From Vulcanimicrobium winogradskyi (lineage in GTDB: Bacteria > Vulcanimicrobiota > Vulcanimicrobiia > Vulcanimicrobiales > Vulcanimicrobiaceae): 64,000 nucleotides of DNA. Shown piece after piece: positions 34,251 to 42,208 of the stretch. The notes under the pieces are model-generated. The model saw only the letters and a program-made list of their open reading frames with translations. It did not search any database and had not been told where the DNA came from. Position numbers and translations under genes: made by a program. The stretch covers positions 219,003 to 283,002 of the forward strand of contig PLDA01000007.1 of the NCBI GenBank assembly GCA_003134965.1, written 5' to 3'. Every line of letters begins with the position of its first letter. Position 1 is the first letter of the stretch.

Positions 34251-34795
34251 ATTTCCGCTCCTCGTCTTCGCTGCGGTGCGGACACGCGCAGCGCCGGAGC
34301 GACGGCTTCGCGCATCTGCTCGATCGTCATCGCGCCGTCGATTCCGCGCACGACGTGCCCGTCGCGAGCAATGATGACGCTGGTCGGCAAGCCGATCCCT
34401 TGGTAGGCCCGCCCGTACTGCTGCTGCTCGTCGACCAGGATCGGAAACGTGACGCCGTGCTCGCGCCCGAATTGCGCCGCAGCCGACGCCGACTCGCCCT
34501 GGTCGACGCCGAGCACGATCACCTTCCCGGCGTTCTCGCGCGCGAAGCGCTCCAGCGCGGGCATCTCTTGCTGGCACGGCGGACACCACGTCGCCCACAG
34601 GTTCAGCAGCACGACCTGGCCACGATGGCGCGCCAGCGAGTCGGTGCGGCCGTCCGTACGAAGGATCTCGAACGATTGCGCGGGGGCTCCCGCGAGCGCG
34701 CCGGGACCGCCGCCGCCGGCGACCTTGCCGGGATCGGGGGCGTTGTAGCAGGCGCTCAGGAACAACACCGACGCGATGACCAGCACCATGCGCAC
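34247..34795 (-). CDS. TlpA/ResA-like thioredoxin-fold lipoprotein
   Basis: About 182 residues. A lipoprotein signal (MVLVIASVLFLSACYN, lipobox LSAC) is followed by a thioredoxin fold with the active site WATWCPPCQQEMPAL, strand VIVLGVDQGES and the cis-Pro region GLPTSVIIARDG. It would keep apo-cytochromes or other exported thiols reduced at the outer face of the membrane. GTG at 34795 and ATG at 34789 are both possible, GAGG lying 5 or 11 bases upstream. First gene of a two-gene unit with the membrane protein; divergent from the hydrolase with 15 bp between starts. Confidence 0.85.
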   Translation of the reverse strand: MRMVLVIASVLFLSACYNAPDPGKVAGGGGPGALAGAPAQSFEILRTDGRTDSLARHRGQVVLLNLWATWCPPCQQEMPALERFARENAGKVIVLGVDQGESASAAAQFGREHGVTFPILVDEQQQYGRAYQGIGLPTSVIIARDGHVVRGIDGAMTIEQMREAVAPALRVSAPQRRRGAEM

Positions 34796-34810
34796 GGGGA
34801 CCTCTTCGTG

Positions 34811-35668
34811 GTGAATGCGGCCGTTCCGTCCGCGTGGCGAACGGGTCGCGTGCGCGCCGCCGGCGTCACGCTCGCGACGTACGAGGCGGGGAGCGACGCG
34901 GGCGACGCGCCGGCTGTGCTGCTGCTGCACGGCCTCGGACACTGGACCGACGGCGCATGGGGACGACTCGTCCCCCTGCTCGATCCCAGACTGCGCTGCG
35001 TCGCAATCGACCTGCCGGGCTTCGGCGCGAGCGAGAAGCCCGACGTGCGCTACGACCCCGTGTTCTTCCGCCGCATTCTCGATGCGGCGGTCGAAGCGAT
35101 CGGGATCGGGCGCTGCGCGCTGATCGGACACTCCCTCGGCGGGCTCGTCGCCGCCGACTGGGCTGGTGCGCACCCGGACCGCGTCACACACCTCGCGCTG
35201 ATCGCGCCGGCGGCTTTCTCGCGCACGCCGCGCCACCTGATCTTCGCGCTGCTCGCGAGCGGCCCGGGACGCCTGCTCTTCAACGCCCGCCCGTCGCGGC
35301 AATTCGTCGCCGGAACGCTGCGCAACGCCGTCTTCGATCAGGGCTCGATCGACCCGGCGCAGATCGAACTCGCCGTCGAGCTCGCCCGCGATCGCGCGCT
35401 GCGCAGAGCGTTCGGAAGCGTCTACGCCGCGGCCGTCACAACGTTTGCGCACCGCAAGGCGCTGCACGCAGACTTCGCGCGCTACACCGGTCCCGTCTTC
35501 TGCGCCTGGGGCACACACGACCGCTACATCAACGCGAGCTCACTGCGCGACGTGATCCGCGTCTACCCGCGCGCCACGACGCTCCTGCTCGACCGCAGCG
35601 CCCACCTCCCCATGATCGAACAACCGCACGAACTCGCCGCCGCGTTGAACGTTTTCCTCGCCCCGTAA
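34811..35668 (+). CDS. alpha/beta hydrolase
   Basis: 285 residues with the alpha/beta hydrolase core: oxyanion region LLLHGLGHWTDG, strand CVAIDLPGFGASEKP, nucleophile elbow LIGHSLGGLVAADWA (Ser near residue 109), catalytic Asp in WGTHDRYIN and His in RSAHLPMIEQP near the C-terminus. The family includes esterases, haloalkane dehalogenases and MhpC-type C-C hydrolases; substrate unknown. GTG at 34811 or the adjacent GTG at 34808. Convergent with the next small gene (15-bp gap). Confidence 0.82.
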   Translation: MNAAVPSAWRTGRVRAAGVTLATYEAGSDAGDAPAVLLLHGLGHWTDGAWGRLVPLLDPRLRCVAIDLPGFGASEKPDVRYDPVFFRRILDAAVEAIGIGRCALIGHSLGGLVAADWAGAHPDRVTHLALIAPAAFSRTPRHLIFALLASGPGRLLFNARPSRQFVAGTLRNAVFDQGSIDPAQIELAVELARDRALRRAFGSVYAAAVTTFAHRKALHADFARYTGPVFCAWGTHDRYINASSLRDVIRVYPRATTLLLDRSAHLPMIEQPHELAAALNVFLAP

Positions 35669-35683
35669 ACCTCTCTTGCCGAA

Positions 35684-35968
35684 TCACCAATCTCCCATTC
35701 TTTCCTCGTCGACCTCGCCTTCGAAGACGATCGTGCCGGGGGCGAGGATCGCTGAAGCGACCGTGATCCCTTCGTAGCGCAAGTCGCGGCTCATCGCGTC
35801 GTCCGCCGAGCGCGCCGTGAGCGCGGCGAGGCGGCCGAGCACGTCGGGCGCGCACAGCACACGTTCCGGCGCGACGTTGTAGAGCCGCCGGAATCCGGCG
35901 AACGCGCGTTCCAGCGCCTCTTCGTCGAATCCGGCACCGAGCGAGACGGTCCATCGAACGCGTTCCAG
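35684..35968 (-). CDS. small hypothetical protein, apparent CTG start
   Basis: 94 residues, LERVRWTVSLGAGFDEEALE then RAFAGFRRLYNVAPERVLCA, ending EGEVDEERMGDW. The amino acid pattern is clearly coding, but there is no ATG, GTG or TTG in frame from within the divergent folD gene until the GTG at about residue 37. CTG at 35968, with AGGGG seven bases upstream, starts exactly where the coding pattern begins and leaves 34 bp to the folD ATG. I recognise no family. It faces the hydrolase gene. Confidence 0.5.
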   Translation of the reverse strand: MERVRWTVSLGAGFDEEALERAFAGFRRLYNVAPERVLCAPDVLGRLAALTARSADDAMSRDLRYEGITVASAILAPGTIVFEGEVDEERMGDW

Positions 35969-36002
35969 GGCTCCGCCCCTAGCCGCCCGAAGCGCGAGCG
36001 CG

Positions 36003-36860
36003 ATGCCCGCCGAGATATTGGACGGACGCGCGCTCGCAGCCGACCTGCGAGAGGAGATCGCCGCGCGCGCGCAGCGACTGCGCGCCGGCGGAACCGTACC
36101 GTGCCTGACGGTCGCGATCGTGGGCGAGGACGCCGCGAGCGTCGGATACGTGCGCAGCATCGAGCGCGCCGGCGCGAGCACCGGCGTCGACGTGCGCGTC
36201 TCGGCTCTCCCCGCGACGGCCGGCGAGGACACGCTTCGCGCCTTGCTGCGCACGCTCGGCGACGATCCACGGGTTCACGGGATCATCCTCCAACAGCCGC
36301 TGCCGCCGCACCTGGCGATTCGGCGACTCGCCGAAGCGATGCCGCCGCACAAGGACGTCGACGGCGCGAACCCGATCAACCTCGGGCGCCTCGCGTTCGC
36401 GAGCGGGACGGAGTTCGTCCCCGCGACGCCGATGGCGTGCCTGCTGCTGCTCGGGCGCAGCAAGCGCTGGCCGCTGCGCGGCGCGCGCGCCTGCGTCGTC
36501 GGCCGCTCCAATGTCGTCGGACTCCCCGTCGCGCTGCTGTTGACGGCACGCGACGCGACCGTCACGCTCGTGCACCGCGGAACGCGGGATCTCGCGCACC
36601 ACACGCGCGACGCCGAGGTGCTGGTCGCGGCGGCCGGCGTACCGGGTCTGATCCGCGCCGAACACGTCGCCCCCGGTGCGACCGTGATCGATGTCGGCAC
36701 GACGTTCATCGACGGCAAGCTCGTCGGCGACGTCGCCTATGACGAGGTCGCCGCCGTCGCGGGAGAGATCACGCCGGTCCCCGGCGGCGTCGGCCCGGTG
36801 ACCAACATCGCGCTGATGCAGAACGTCGTCCTGGCAGCCGAGCGTCAGGCGACGAGCTAG
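36003..36860 (+). CDS. folD: FolD-like methylenetetrahydrofolate dehydrogenase, catalytic Lys absent
   Basis: 285 residues covering the whole FolD fold: N-terminal folate domain, the GIILQQPLPPHL and DVDGANPINLGRL motifs, the Rossmann motif VVGRSNVVGLPVALLL and the C-terminal PVPGGVGPVTNIALMQN. FolD normally oxidises 5,10-methylene-THF with NADP and hydrolyses the product. The Tyr of the YxxxK motif is present (VGYVRSIERAG) but the essential Lys, needed for cyclohydrolase activity, is Ile. The Rossmann Lys of VGKP is also Leu. The gene is otherwise intact, so it may be a dehydrogenase-only or repurposed enzyme. Its TAG shares the palindrome CTAG (36857-36860) with the stop of the next gene. 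Confidence 0.85.
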   Translation: MPAEILDGRALAADLREEIAARAQRLRAGGTVPCLTVAIVGEDAASVGYVRSIERAGASTGVDVRVSALPATAGEDTLRALLRTLGDDPRVHGIILQQPLPPHLAIRRLAEAMPPHKDVDGANPINLGRLAFASGTEFVPATPMACLLLLGRSKRWPLRGARACVVGRSNVVGLPVALLLTARDATVTLVHRGTRDLAHHTRDAEVLVAAAGVPGLIRAEHVAPGATVIDVGTTFIDGKLVGDVAYDEVAAVAGEITPVPGGVGPVTNIALMQNVVLAAERQATS

Positions 36861-37576
36861 TTCAGGCTGAAGTGTTTGCCGAAGAAGCGCTCCTGATGCG
36901 TCCTGAACTCGCCGCCGGGCGCATCGTCGCGGAGGACCTCGGGCTTTTCTTGTTTTCTTTTCCGTTCGAGCAGCGAGCGCAGCTGCGGCAGCAGTCGCCG
37001 CAGGAAACCGAGCTCGGCGGCTAGCCGCGCTTCGGCGGTGCGCAGCTCGAGCAGCCGCTGTTTGAGCGCGTCGGCGACCTGCAGCGCGTCGCCGACGACG
37101 TAGCTCGCGTCGACCGGGTCGTGCGGAACCTCGACCTCGCTCTCGTGTCCGCTGAACGCGACCAGCAGGCGCGCGTACTCGCGGAACTCGCGCAGCACGC
37201 GGTGCGTCAGCTCAGCGGCGCGCGCATCGGCGTCGTCGTCCGCATCGTCGAGGAACTCGACCTCCGCCATGATGTACGGATCGCGGCTGACGATCCGCTC
37301 GATGCGAAAACGCTGTCCGCCGGTCGTGCTGATGTAGTAACGGCCGGCCGGGAGCGGCGTCACCTCGGAGATCTCCGCGGTCGTCCCGACCTCGTAGGGC
37401 GTGACATCGGGATCGCCGGCCTCTTGACCGTCACGGATCAGCACGACGCCGAACGCCTCGTTGGAATCGAGGCATTCGGCGATCATCCGGCGGTAGCGTT
37501 CCTCGAAGACATGGAGGTTCAGCACCGCGCCCGGAAAGAGCACGGTGTTGAGCGGGAACAGGCGCAGCCTGGTCAT
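36857..37576 (-). CDS. LON N-terminal domain (PUA-like) protein
   Basis: 239 residues beginning RLRLFPLNTVLFPGAVLNLH, the signature of the Lon substrate-binding domain, with VFEERYRRMIAECL, GRYYISTTGGQRFRIERI and ending in a long helical C-terminus (LAAELGFLRRLLPQLRSLLE). No ATPase or protease domain follows, so it is a stand-alone LON-domain protein of the peptidase S16-like type, function unclear. I placed the start at ATG 37576; upstream in-frame sequence is dispersed repeat. Stop codons of this gene and folD overlap in CTAG. Confidence 0.78.
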   Translation of the reverse strand: MTRLRLFPLNTVLFPGAVLNLHVFEERYRRMIAECLDSNEAFGVVLIRDGQEAGDPDVTPYEVGTTAEISEVTPLPAGRYYISTTGGQRFRIERIVSRDPYIMAEVEFLDDADDDADARAAELTHRVLREFREYARLLVAFSGHESEVEVPHDPVDASYVVGDALQVADALKQRLLELRTAEARLAAELGFLRRLLPQLRSLLERKRKQEKPEVLRDDAPGGEFRTHQERFFGKHFSLN

Positions 37577-37623
37577 CCTGAGGTTGTCATCCTGAGCTTG
37601 TCGAAGGGCCTGTCGAAGGACCC
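37571..37623 (-). repeat. cluster of dispersed repeat copies, one full and two partial
   Basis: The full copy GTCATCCTGAGCTTGTCGAAGGG lies at 37586-37608 in minus orientation, with a partial GGTCATCCTGAGG before it (37571-37583) and CCTGTCGAAGGA after it. The array fills the gap between the SOD stop and the LON-domain gene and provides its first codons or leader. Confidence 0.75.
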
Positions 37624-37638
37624 GTCTCCGACATCGGC

Positions 37639-38253
37639 TCAGCCGCCGGCGGCTTCGAGACGCTGCTGCACCACGTTCCAGTCGACGTTGGCGAAGAACG
37701 CGTCGATGTATTTCAAGTGTTCCGCGGGCTTGAAGTCGAGCAGGTATGCATGCTCCCACATGTCCATGACGAGCAGCGGGACGAAGCCCGCGACGTTGCC
37801 GTCTTCGTGCAGCGTGATCCAGTGGTTGGAGATGCGGTGCGCCTGCGGGTTGTAGTACGCGATGGCCCAGCCGACGCCGCGCATCCCCCCGATCGCGCTG
37901 AAGTCCTTCTTCCATGACTCGAAGTCGCCGTGAACGGCGCCGAGCGCCTCGTCGAGCGCCGCCGCGGGCCGGCTGCCTGCAGTCTTGGTCATGTTGCCGA
38001 AGTAGTACTCGTGCAAGACCATGCCGTTGTACTCGAAGCCCAGGCGCCGCGTGAGCTCCGCGTAGTGCGGGTTCGCGCCGGACGCCTGGCCGTTCTTGAG
38101 CTGCTCGGCGAGCTGTTCGTTGAGCAGGTTCACGTTCTTGACGTAGCCCTCGTACAGGCCGAAGTGGACCTCGAGCGTGTTGTCCGAGATGCCTTGCAAC
38201 CCCGAGAGATCGAACTTCTTCGGCGTGTATGACTGTTGGGTGATCGTTGCCAC
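37639..38253 (-). CDS. Fe/Mn superoxide dismutase
   Basis: 204 residues of the iron/manganese SOD family. The four metal ligands are recognisable: His in EVHFGLYEGYV, His in VLHEYYFGNM, Asp and His in VMDMWEHAYLLDF. The N-terminal HFGLYEGYV replaces the usual HxxxHH, and Gly-Gly-Met in SAIGGMRGVGWA corresponds to the outer-sphere region that distinguishes Fe from Mn forms; metal preference cannot be decided. GTG start with AGGAGG six bases upstream. Single gene, followed by the repeat cluster. Cytosolic, no signal peptide. Confidence 0.9.
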   Translation of the reverse strand: MATITQQSYTPKKFDLSGLQGISDNTLEVHFGLYEGYVKNVNLLNEQLAEQLKNGQASGANPHYAELTRRLGFEYNGMVLHEYYFGNMTKTAGSRPAAALDEALGAVHGDFESWKKDFSAIGGMRGVGWAIAYYNPQAHRISNHWITLHEDGNVAGFVPLLVMDMWEHAYLLDFKPAEHLKYIDAFFANVDWNVVQQRLEAAGG

Positions 38254-38470
38254 GATGGGCCTCCTACGATGACCGGTACGAGGATCGGTACCGGGATTTC
38301 GACGACGCGAGCGATGCCCCCGTATTCCCCATCAAGCCGCGTGGTCAACCCCACTGGTCCCCTATCCGGGTCCGGCGCGCGGAAGCCGGCGAAAACCCCA
38401 CGGTGCCAAGGAGTTCCGTACCAGGACAGCGGACCGTTGCCTCATCGTCCGTCGGCAGAAAGGGAGACTC

Positions 38471-38578
38471 TTGAAGAATCCTCTGGACTCTATCTACGGC
38501 ACCGTCATTTCCGGCGCCATCCTGACGATCGTCCTCTACTTCGTCGTCAAGGCGCTGCAGCCGGTGGGAGCCGCCTGA
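38471..38578 (+). CDS. 35-residue membrane peptide before the urate-oxidase-N protein
   Basis: TTG start at 38471 with AGGGAG five bases upstream, TGA at 38576-38578, one base before the next ATG. The product, MKNPLDSIYGTVISGAILTI followed by VLYFVVKALQPVGAA, is a single membrane helix with short polar ends. Spacing and the strong ribosome site argue for a real gene co-translated with the next one. It may be a small subunit of that membrane protein; it is too short for family recognition. Confidence 0.6.
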   Translation: MKNPLDSIYGTVISGAILTIVLYFVVKALQPVGAA

Positions 38579-38579
38579 C

Positions 38580-39083
38580 ATGATCGATTGGGTGGGAGGT
38601 CTCGCGCGCTGGTTCCACTACCTGGCCGGCGTCATGTGGATCGGACTCCTGTACTACTTCAACTTCGTGCAAGTCCAGGCGCTCGCCGAAGCCAACAAGA
38701 CCCAAGAAGCGGCCGGCATCACGAAGTTCGTCGCGCCGCGCGCGTTGCAGTTCTTTCGCTGGTCCGCTCTCGTGACGTGGCTCATGGGCGCGGCGATTCT
38801 GGGAACGTTTCCGAACGGATTCGTCGGCGCGTTCACGCTGCATCCGCCGTATGCGGGGATCGGCGTCGGCGCATGGCTCGGTACGATCATGCTGTTCAAC
38901 GTGTGGGTGCTGATCTACCCGAACCAAATGAAGATCCTGGGCAAAGTCCCGGCGACGGACGAAGAGAAAGCCAAGGCCCGCCGGATCGCATTCCTGGCCT
39001 CGCGGACGAACACGATGCTCTCGATTCCGATGCTCTTCTTCATGGCGTTCGGGTTCTCGCACAAAGCCATCTTCGGGCTCTGA
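38580..39083 (+). CDS. urate hydroxylase PuuD-like membrane protein (Urate_ox_N)
   Basis: 167 residues with four hydrophobic segments. The first, RWFHYLAGVMWIGLLYYFNF, and the later FFRWSALVTWLMGAAILG match the Urate_ox_N domain of PuuD-like proteins, which in proteobacteria is fused to a cytochrome c domain; that domain is absent here. His residues in the helices could bind heme. The stand-alone form is widespread and its role in urate oxidation is unproven. No purine degradation gene is nearby. Preceded by a 35-codon membrane peptide. Confidence 0.72.
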   Translation: MIDWVGGLARWFHYLAGVMWIGLLYYFNFVQVQALAEANKTQEAAGITKFVAPRALQFFRWSALVTWLMGAAILGTFPNGFVGAFTLHPPYAGIGVGAWLGTIMLFNVWVLIYPNQMKILGKVPATDEEKAKARRIAFLASRTNTMLSIPMLFFMAFGFSHKAIFGL

Positions 39084-39155
39084 TCGGACAGCGGGGACCG
39101 AGCGGTAACGGACCGTGCAGGTTCCCGCTCGCGGTGGGCGGCACAAACCAGCATC

Positions 39156-39782
39156 GTGCGCGACCTGGCCTACCTCAAGCGGCTCCATCCGGAGCCGTCA
39201 CCGCTGCTCCTCGAACTCGAGCAGCACGGGCTGCGCGACGGGATACCGATCGTCGACCGAGCCGCGGGGCGCTTCCTTTCGCTGTTGGTCCACAGCATGC
39301 AGGCGAACCGCGTCCTAGAGCTGGGGACCGCGTACGGGTACTCGACCCTCTGGATGGCGCTCGCGCTCCCTCCGGCGGGCCGCATATGGACGATCGACCC
39401 CGACATGGAACGCACCGAGATCGCCGCGTCGTACTTCCGCCGAGCCGGCGTCGAGGAGCGGATCGAGATCATCAACCAGCCGGCGCTCGAGGTGCTCGGA
39501 TCGTTCCCGCAGCGCAACCTCGACATCGTCTTCATCGACGCGGTCAAGACGGAGTACGAGGACTATCTTGCCGTCGTCGTGCCGATGCTCAAGCGCTCGG
39601 GGATCGTCGTCATCGACAACCTGCTGTGGTCGGGCCGGGCGGCGGCCGTTCCGAAGCCGTCCGACGACGCGAAAACGTTGGCGATCCGCGCGTTCAACAA
39701 GGCGTTCCTGAACCACCCCGAGCTCGACGCCACGATCGTCCCGATCGGTGACGGGATCGGTATCGGTGCCCGCGTCGACTGA
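39156..39782 (+). CDS. class I SAM-dependent O-methyltransferase (COMT/CCoAOMT type)
   Basis: 208 residues. The SAM-binding motif I is VLELGTAYGYSTLWMALALP, motif post-I WTIDPDMER, motif II DIVFIDAVKTEYEDYL, and SGIVVIDNLLWSG follows, all as in the caffeoyl-CoA/catechol O-methyltransferase family that needs a divalent metal (Asp of FIDAVK and Asp-Asn of VIDNLLWSG). Cytosolic. GTG start. It overlaps the flavin reductase gene by 17 bp, so the two are co-translated. Substrate unknown. Confidence 0.85.
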   Translation: MRDLAYLKRLHPEPSPLLLELEQHGLRDGIPIVDRAAGRFLSLLVHSMQANRVLELGTAYGYSTLWMALALPPAGRIWTIDPDMERTEIAASYFRRAGVEERIEIINQPALEVLGSFPQRNLDIVFIDAVKTEYEDYLAVVVPMLKRSGIVVIDNLLWSGRAAAVPKPSDDAKTLAIRAFNKAFLNHPELDATIVPIGDGIGIGARVD

Positions 39783-40260
39783 CGAGTTCCGCGCGGCGAT
39801 GCGGCGCTTCGCGACCGGCGTCGCGATCGTGACGACGTCGCTCGAGGGACGGATCCACGGCTTCACCGTCAACGCGTTCGCGAGCGTCTCGGCCGCACCG
39901 CCGACCGTGCTGATCTGCGTCAACCGCATCGCGACCGCGCATCCGCTGATCGCCGCCTCGCAGCGCTTCTGCGTAAACGTTCTGGCGCTCGATCAGCGCC
40001 GGCTCGCCGAGCGCTTCGCCGGCGGCGAACCACGCTCGCGCTTCGAAGGCGTCGCGTATCGGATCGGCCCGAGCGGGTCGCCGATCCTGGAGGGGACGGT
40101 CGCCCACGTCGACTGCCGTGTGACCGAGGAGCTGACCGCGTCGACACACACGATCTTTCTGGGCGAGGTTCTCGATGCCGGTTCGCGCGACGCGCCGCCG
40201 CTCGGCTATTTCAACCGCGAATACCGCGCCCTTCGACAAGCTCAGGATGACGAGTGGTGA
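39766..40260 (+). CDS. flavin reductase-like FMN-binding protein
   Basis: About 164 residues of the flavin reductase/NADH:FMN oxidoreductase family: FRAAMRRFATGVAIVTT, HGFTVNAFASVSAAPPTVLI and CVNRIATAHPLI form the FMN site, and LGYFNREYRAL ends the domain. It would reduce FMN for a partner monooxygenase. GTG at 39766 is favoured; GTG at 39748 adds six residues. The last eight codons (RQAQDDEW) come from a dispersed repeat, which has evidently extended the C-terminus. Confidence 0.82.
   Translation: MPASTDEFRAAMRRFATGVAIVTTSLEGRIHGFTVNAFASVSAAPPTVLICVNRIATAHPLIAASQRFCVNVLALDQRRLAERFAGGEPRSRFEGVAYRIGPSGSPILEGTVAHVDCRVTEELTASTHTIFLGEVLDAGSRDAPPLGYFNREYRALRQAQDDEW
40229..40251 (+). repeat. dispersed repeat copy forming the flavin reductase C-terminus
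   Basis: CCCTTCGACAAGCTCAGG followed by ATGAC, read in frame as LRQAQDD just before the stop of the flavin reductase gene. Confidence 0.75.
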
Positions 40261-40291
40261 TGGTCGACCCCCGACCTCACGGTGACAACGG

Positions 40292-40927
40292 ATGATCCTC
40301 GAGACCTTCCCGGTCGGCGCGCTGGGGTGCAACTGCACGATCGTGGGCGACCCGGAGAGCGGCGAAGCGATCGTCATCGACGGTGGTGACGAGGTGCCGG
40401 AGATCGCACGGCGTCTCGACGCGCACGGGCTGCGCGCTCGCTACCTCGTGCACACGCACGCGCACATCGATCACATCGGCGCGCTGGGACCGCTGCGCGA
40501 GCGCGTCGGTGGCGAGGGCTTGCTGCATCACGCCGATCTGCCGCTGTACGCGACGCTGGCGCAGCAGGCCATATGGATCGGCATGCTGACCGCGCCGGAG
40601 GTCGTGCCGCTCGACGGGAACCTGAGCGACGGTGACGTGCTGACCGCGGGATCGATCGCGCTGGGCTGCCTCCACACGCCGGGACACACGCCCGGCTCGA
40701 CCTCGTTTGCGCTCGACACGGGCGGCGCGACGATCCTGTTCACCGGCGATACGCTGTTTCGAGGCGCCGTCGGACGATGGGATCTGGGCGGCACCTCGCT
40801 CGCCGACATCGTCGCCTCGATCCGCCGCAAGCTGCTGGTATACGACGACGGGTGCCTGGTCGTCCCGGGCCACGGACCGGCCACGACGATCGGCGAAGAG
40901 CGCCGGGAGAATCCGTTTTTGAGCTAG
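40292..40927 (+). CDS. MBL-fold metallohydrolase, glyoxalase II-like
   Basis: 211 residues with all metallo-beta-lactamase motifs: THAHIDHIGALGPL (HxHxDH), TPGHTPGSTSF, FTGDTLFRGAVGRWDLGG and VPGHGPATTIGEERRENPF. The order and the GRxD signature place it in the small hydroxyacylglutathione hydrolase-like group (YcbL type), which binds two zinc or iron ions and acts on thioesters. Cytosolic. ATG at 40292, 31 bp after the previous stop, so it may be in the same transcript as the O-methyltransferase and flavin reductase. Confidence 0.87.
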   Translation: MILETFPVGALGCNCTIVGDPESGEAIVIDGGDEVPEIARRLDAHGLRARYLVHTHAHIDHIGALGPLRERVGGEGLLHHADLPLYATLAQQAIWIGMLTAPEVVPLDGNLSDGDVLTAGSIALGCLHTPGHTPGSTSFALDTGGATILFTGDTLFRGAVGRWDLGGTSLADIVASIRRKLLVYDDGCLVVPGHGPATTIGEERRENPFLS

Positions 40928-40970
40928 TTCAGCGCAGGGGAAGCGCGGCGAACGCCCGTACGCCGCAACG

Positions 40971-42089
40971 ATGCTCTACAGGACCCCGCACGCCGCCTCC
41001 GCCGCCGCCGTGCTTCTGCTCGGTTCGCTCGGCCTGGCCAGTTGCGGCAGTTATTCGTCGAACGCGACCGTCACCCACACGGCGGCGCTGAACACGTCCG
41101 GTGGGCGCGACACGGCCCGCAGCGGCGTTCAGGCGGCGATTCTCGTCGCCGACACGACGAACGGCATCGCGCTCCCCGGCGGACCGACGCCTGCGTCGAT
41201 CGCACGCCGCGTATTCGGGATGATCCATCGCGGCCGCGCTGCGCTCGCGACCGGCACCTCGACCGGCGCCTGCAGCAACGGCGTGAAGTCGAGTGCGGTG
41301 ACGAACTCCGACGGTTCGCGGACGACCACGACGGACTACTACTACGAGGCGACGTGCGCAACGCTCGAAGTCGAAGAGACGATCAGCCTGGTCACGCCGG
41401 CGACGCCGGGGAACACCGACGGGTCCGGAACGATCACGAGCTACGACCACAGCGGTGGCGTGCGCGTCGTCGAGAAGCTGATTCTCAATACGGGAACGTC
41501 CCAAGGTGAAGAGACGCTCACGATGACCGGTACGGCGGCGTCCACGGCGACCGGAACGACGACGAGCGCGCTCGGCGCGACCTGCACCGGCACGCCGCCG
41601 TCGGCGACGGTGACGTGCAGCGTCGCGCACTGGGGAACCAGCACGGGCAGCGCCTCCACGGGTACGGTGACGGGCGAGGCGATCGGGACGGGAGCGACGG
41701 CCGGCACGTCGGGCGGAAATGCGAACGCGACGCTCGCGATCTCGTTCTACGCCGGGACGGCGCTCGGGGTCGCACAGGCCACCGGATCGACGACCTGGAC
41801 GGTGACCGGGGCCACCGCGTTCAACTCGGGGACGGGATCGTTCGGCTATACGACGACCGGTCCGTCGGGCTCCGGCACGCTGACCCTCAAGGACGTGCTC
41901 TACACGTACACCGAGACCGCGACCCTCTCGGCGACCGGCCTTTCGCTGACGATCGTCGAGAACCCGAACGGCATCGTCACGGTCGACACACCGATCGCCA
42001 CTGCGACCATCGACGTGGCGGGCACCGGCGTGCTGAGCTACGCCGACGGCACGACCGAATCGATCGCGGCCGGCTTGATCGGCTACTAA
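40971..42089 (+). CDS. Thr/Gly-rich secreted lipoprotein
   Basis: 372 residues: lipoprotein signal (AAVLLLGSLGLASCGS, lipobox LASC), then a Thr/Ser/Gly/Ala-rich body of short beta-strands with few charged residues, such as GTITSYDHSGGVRVVEKLIL and SGTLTLKDVLYTYTETATLS. Four Cys (ACSNG, ATCATL, ATCTGT, VTCSVA) may form two disulfides. No known family recognised; the composition suggests an extracellular beta-solenoid or adhesin-like surface protein. Upstream ATG at 40971. Confidence 0.65.
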   Translation: MLYRTPHAASAAAVLLLGSLGLASCGSYSSNATVTHTAALNTSGGRDTARSGVQAAILVADTTNGIALPGGPTPASIARRVFGMIHRGRAALATGTSTGACSNGVKSSAVTNSDGSRTTTTDYYYEATCATLEVEETISLVTPATPGNTDGSGTITSYDHSGGVRVVEKLILNTGTSQGEETLTMTGTAASTATGTTTSALGATCTGTPPSATVTCSVAHWGTSTGSASTGTVTGEAIGTGATAGTSGGNANATLAISFYAGTALGVAQATGSTTWTVTGATAFNSGTGSFGYTTTGPSGSGTLTLKDVLYTYTETATLSATGLSLTIVENPNGIVTVDTPIATATIDVAGTGVLSYADGTTESIAAGLIGY

Positions 42090-42092
42090 CAT

Positions 42093-42187
42093 CGTCGCGC
42101 CGCGGGACCTTGGTCCTACCTGCGTCGCGACGTTCGCTCCAGGGGGCTACCCCGCTTCGTTGGGTAGCCCTTCACCTGTCCGAACGT
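42093..42187 (+). promoter_or_regulatory. structured intergenic leader between two lipoprotein genes
   Basis: Three nested or adjacent inverted repeats: CGTCGCG (42093-42099) with CGCGACG (42126-42132); ACGTTCG (42130-42136) with CGAACGT (42181-42187); and a perfect 9-bp hairpin GGGCTACCC (42144-42152) with GGGTAGCCC (42162-42170). The first two compete for 42130-42132, as alternate folds would. No T-run follows, so it is not a plain terminator. It ends about 20 bp before the ATG of the next lipoprotein. Confidence 0.4.
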
Positions 42188-42208
42188 GGATCAGGAGGAA
42201 CCCGCTCG

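Noticed and set aside
38247..38474. 75-codon ORF (TTG start, SYDDRYEDRYRDFDDAS) between SOD and the 35-residue peptide
   Set aside because: No ribosome site and the start lies inside the SOD coding end; the overlap with the next TTG is suggestive but the composition looks like chance. Kept only as a weak candidate.
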